From assembly GCA_025449475.1 (NCBI GenBank), contig JANWJM010000137.1, forward strand, positions 1 through 7,426: a DNA stretch of 7,426 nucleotides. The letters run 5' to 3'. Below, piece by piece: positions 5,874 through 7,426 of the stretch; the stretch's first letter is position 1, and the number at the start of each line of letters is the position of its first letter. This DNA is from Thermoactinomycetaceae bacterium (GTDB lineage: Bacteria > Bacillota > Bacilli > Thermoactinomycetales > Thermoactinomycetaceae). A program made the position numbers and the translations under genes. A model generated the notes under the pieces. The model worked only from the letters and a program-made list of their open reading frames with translations. It was not told the DNA's origin and did no database searches.

Positions 5874-5879
5874 TATAAA
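5874..5879 (+). promoter_or_regulatory. Candidate -10 of the radical-SAM gene transcript
   Basis: TATAAA at 5874-5879 would start transcription near 5885, just where the long-range stem of the leader begins. No good -35 is found (TATGTA at 17 bp). A non-sigma-A promoter is possible; I could not fit a sigma-E pattern convincingly. Confidence 0.35.
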
Positions 5880-5882
5880 AGA

Positions 5883-5984
5883 GAGGTTGCTCATAAATAA
5901 TAAGAAAGACCCCTTCCCCAAAAGGCACAGGGTTTTGAAATAGGTAAATCCGTCTTCAAATGATGAATGATGACTAGCAACCTC
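5883..5984 (+). ncRNA. Candidate structured leader RNA upstream of the radical-SAM gene
   Basis: GAGGTTGCT (5883-5891) and AGCAACCTC (5976-5984) form a perfect 9-bp closing stem around 84 nt. CAT/ATG (5892-5894 with 5970-5972) extends it past a 3-nt bulge. Inside, AAGACCC (5906-5912) can pair with GGGTTTT (5930-5936, one G-U); alternatively AAGAC (5906-5910) can pair with GTCTT (5952-5956). TTCA/TGAA around 5955-5967 can form a small hairpin. Mutually exclusive pairings and a closing stem at the transcript's 5' end resemble a cis-regulatory RNA. It does not match the lysine, SAM, purine, glycine or c-di-GMP riboswitches as I know them. No terminator follows, and sequestration of the ribosome binding site at 6017-6022 is not evident. 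Confidence 0.4.
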
Positions 5985-6027
5985 AGCATAGGATGGTAAT
6001 GATTTAATTTTGTAATGGAGGGATTTG

Positions 6028-7152
6028 ATGCCGCGTTATATTACCGACATTAAGAAAATCGAAGCAATACCGGAAGAGAAAAGAAACATACTTAGTAAAA
6101 TCACTGATAAATTTGTTTTTCGAATCAACGATTATTATCTCTCGTTAATCAATTGGGATGATCCTGAAGACCCGATTTACAAACTCATTATTCCTAGAGA
6201 AAAAGAGCTCGATGAATATGGACGTTGGGATGCATCTGATGAACATCTAAATTATGTAGCTCCTGGATGTCAACATAAATATGGGACAACAGCACTTCTC
6301 TTGGTTTCCGAAGTATGTGGGGCATATTGTCGTTTTTGTTTTCGCAAACGCTTATTTCGAAACGATATAAAAGAGACATCGATGGATGTCAAACCCGGTG
6401 TAGAGTATATTAAAAATAACCCTCAAATTAACAATGTTTTGCTAACGGGTGGCGACTCTCTCATACTGGCTACGCGCAAAATCAAACAAATCCTTGAGAT
6501 GCTCCGACAAATCCCCCACGTAAAAATTATCCGTTTTGGAAGTAAGTTGCCTGCATTTAACCCGATGAGAATTTATGAAGATGATGAATTGCTTGAAACG
6601 CTTGCAACCTACTCTCGTCCTGATGCAAAGATTTACGTTATGGCGCACTTTAATTATCCACGTGAATTGACCCCTGAAGCCTACAAAGGCATTAAAGCAT
6701 TACAAAGTGCAAACGTTATCATTGTGAATCAAACTCCGATCTTACGTGGAATCAATAGTGATCCGAATGTGTTTGGTGAATTATTAGATAAGCTATCTTG
6801 GGCGGGTGTAACACCCTATTATGTCTTCCAAAACCGTCCTGTTGCTGGGAATGCGGATTTTGTCTTACCGTTTAAAGACGCATATAACGTTATTGAAGCC
6901 GCAAAAGCAAAAACATCTGGTTTAGGAAAACGTTTAAAATATGTAATGAGTCATACATCTGGAAAAATCGAAATCTTGGCCGTTCGAGACGGGAAAATTT
7001 ACTTAAAATACCATCAGGCTCGTCATCCCGATTATTATGGACACTTTATGGAACTCGAGTGTCCGGACGATGCAGCGTGGTTTGACGATTTGCCAGGTAG
7101 TCAAGAAATTTTGAAAAAGCAAGAAGAAATACCACCTAGTCAGGTGAATTAA
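6028..7152 (+). CDS. KamA-family (lysine 2,3-aminomutase-like) radical SAM protein
   Basis: The protein has 374 residues from the ATG at 6028, preferred over the TTG one codon earlier because GGAGGG (6017-6022) is better spaced for the ATG. The radical-SAM [4Fe-4S] motif CxxxCxxC is Cys97, Cys101 and Cys104 (CGAYCRFCFRKR), with Arg106 matching the conserved aminomutase Arg. LTGGDSL (139-145) is the SAM-binding GGD box. SGKIEI supplies Lys313 at the PLP-lysine position, so a PLP-dependent 2,3-amino migration is likely. It is shorter than B. subtilis KamA (about 470 aa) and lacks the C-terminal zinc cysteines. At the two aspartates that hold the lysine side chain in true lysine aminomutases it has Arg270 (FQNRP) and no Asp (YVMSHTSGK), so the substrate is probably not lysine. 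A structured leader precedes it and a strong terminator follows; it stands alone. Confidence 0.88.
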   Translation: MPRYITDIKKIEAIPEEKRNILSKITDKFVFRINDYYLSLINWDDPEDPIYKLIIPREKELDEYGRWDASDEHLNYVAPGCQHKYGTTALLLVSEVCGAYCRFCFRKRLFRNDIKETSMDVKPGVEYIKNNPQINNVLLTGGDSLILATRKIKQILEMLRQIPHVKIIRFGSKLPAFNPMRIYEDDELLETLATYSRPDAKIYVMAHFNYPRELTPEAYKGIKALQSANVIIVNQTPILRGINSDPNVFGELLDKLSWAGVTPYYVFQNRPVAGNADFVLPFKDAYNVIEAAKAKTSGLGKRLKYVMSHTSGKIEILAVRDGKIYLKYHQARHPDYYGHFMELECPDDAAWFDDLPGSQEILKKQEEIPPSQVN

Positions 7153-7165
7153 CTAGTAAAGTTGC

Positions 7166-7220
7166 CGCCTCCCACCACATATGTATGCCCATGCATATCA
7201 GTGAAGGGAGGCGTTTATTT
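7166..7220 (+). terminator. Two-tier hairpin terminator of the radical-SAM gene
   Basis: An outer perfect 8-bp GC-rich stem, CGCCTCCC (7166-7173) with GGGAGGCG (7206-7213), is followed by TTTATTT. Within it, CAC/GTG (7176-7178 with 7201-7203) and ATATGTAT/ATGCATAT (7179-7186 with 7191-7198, one G-U) stack to a GCCC tetraloop. The long upper stem is more than a terminator needs. Confidence 0.8.
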
Positions 7221-7297
7221 ATACACGAAATCACGGAACAAGTTCATGATTCTATGCAAAAAATACAAAAAGTTATTGATACTCAAGTAGTTGTTCT

Positions 7298-7417
7298 TTA
7301 TATTAAAATGTAGACAACAAGCAAATAGAACCATGCACCAATCGCAAATAGGTGCATGAGCTTCCAATGGGAGAAAATCGTTTCATCTAGCCATCGGGAA
7401 TACAGATGTCCCCGCTT
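7298..7417 (-). other. Hydrophobic minus-strand ORF without a clear start; possible gene remnant or small membrane protein
   Basis: A 39-codon frame runs from just after an in-frame TAA (7420-7418) to TAA 7300-7298. It ends in a convincing membrane helix (MHLFAIGAWFYLLVVYILI) preceded by a Trp- and charge-containing stretch (RWLDETIFSHW). The only ATG is at the beginning of the helix and lacks a good ribosome binding site; a CTG at 7405-7403 is the only other near-start. It could be the end of a decayed or frameshifted gene continuing past the right edge, or non-coding. The 274 bp from 7153 to the edge otherwise hold only the terminator and one inverted repeat. Confidence 0.25.
7332..7358. 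repeat. 8-bp inverted repeat CATGCACC/GGTGCATG
   Basis: CATGCACC (7332-7339) and GGTGCATG (7351-7358) form a perfect stem with an 11-nt loop inside the minus-strand hydrophobic ORF. No T-run follows on either strand, so it is not a terminator. Its role is unknown. Confidence 0.4.
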
Positions 7418-7426
7418 TTATCGACA

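Noticed and set aside
5883..5984. Lysine riboswitch (L-box) upstream of the KamA-like gene, suggested by AGAGGTTGC and the enzyme family.
   Set aside because: The region is about 100 nt rather than about 180 nt and lacks the conserved GAAAGG and GCCGAA core elements, so only the closing stem looks similar.
5883..5984. A MITE bounded by GAGGTTGCT terminal repeats.
   Set aside because: There is no target-site duplication at the ends and no second copy in the window. A 9-bp repeat at a transcript start is better explained by RNA structure, though a genome-wide search would be needed to exclude it.
6025..6027. TTG one codon before the ATG as start of the radical-SAM gene.
   Set aside because: It leaves only 2 nt after GGAGGG, while the ATG at 6028 has normal spacing.
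7185..7313. Plus-strand 42-codon ORF with a GGGAGG inside it, at first sight a small sporulation-type regulator.
   Set aside because: Its first codons are the terminator hairpin, the GGGAGG is the stem's right arm with no ATG/GTG/TTG at a suitable distance, and the peptide lacks the Spo0E SQxLD motif.
7417..7426. TTTATCGACA at the window end repeats a segment of the lipoprotein terminator (1639-1648).
   Set aside because: It is a 10-base match without flanking similarity and is cut by the edge; chance is the simplest explanation.

Overview
The window looks like ordinary chromosome from a low- to moderate-GC, Gram-positive, endospore-type Bacillota, probably Bacillales in the broad sense. The signs are strong AAGGAG/GGAGG ribosome binding sites, sigma-A-like promoters, hairpin-plus-T-run terminators, a lipobox lipoprotein with a YtkA/FixH-like domain, an NlpC/P60 wall hydrolase and a DesK/NarL-type two-component pair. 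I cannot name a genus from this sequence alone. I see no insertion sequence, phage gene, CRISPR array, tRNA or rRNA.

Layout from left to right: (1) the 3' end of an NlpC/P60 peptidoglycan peptidase (+), cut by the window edge, then a hairpin shared with the convergent gene. (2) A minus-strand HD-fold hydrolase that resembles eukaryotic class I cyclic-nucleotide phosphodiesterases. (3) A minus-strand lipoprotein with a YtkA-like domain and a natural penta-histidine C-terminus, followed by its own terminator. (4) A divergent control region of about 220 bp containing an inverted repeat and a direct repeat. (5) A plus-strand histidine kinase and LuxR-type response regulator, translationally coupled. 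(6) A minus-strand CPA2-type Na+/H+ (or K+/H+) antiporter whose stop codon overlaps that of the regulator. Its leader carries an intrinsic-terminator hairpin and a possible short upstream ORF. (7) A plus-strand ferritin-like di-iron protein with an A/T-rich 7-1-7 palindrome in its promoter, followed by a good terminator. (8) A leader with a long-range perfect 9-bp stem, then a plus-strand radical-SAM protein of the lysine 2,3-aminomutase family, ending in an elaborate two-tier hairpin terminator. (9) About 200 bp with no confident gene; a hydrophobic minus-strand ORF runs in from the right edge.

No single multi-gene system is evident. The two-component pair and the divergent lipoprotein are the best candidate for a functional unit (surface signal, kinase, regulator, lipoprotein), but this rests on arrangement only. 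The observations most worth following up are the PDE-like HD protein with an Arg where the nucleotide-selecting Gln would be, the aminomutase-like enzyme lacking both lysine-recognition aspartates, and two unexplained leader RNAs, upstream of the antiporter and of the aminomutase-like gene. All family alignments were made from memory, without database searches.
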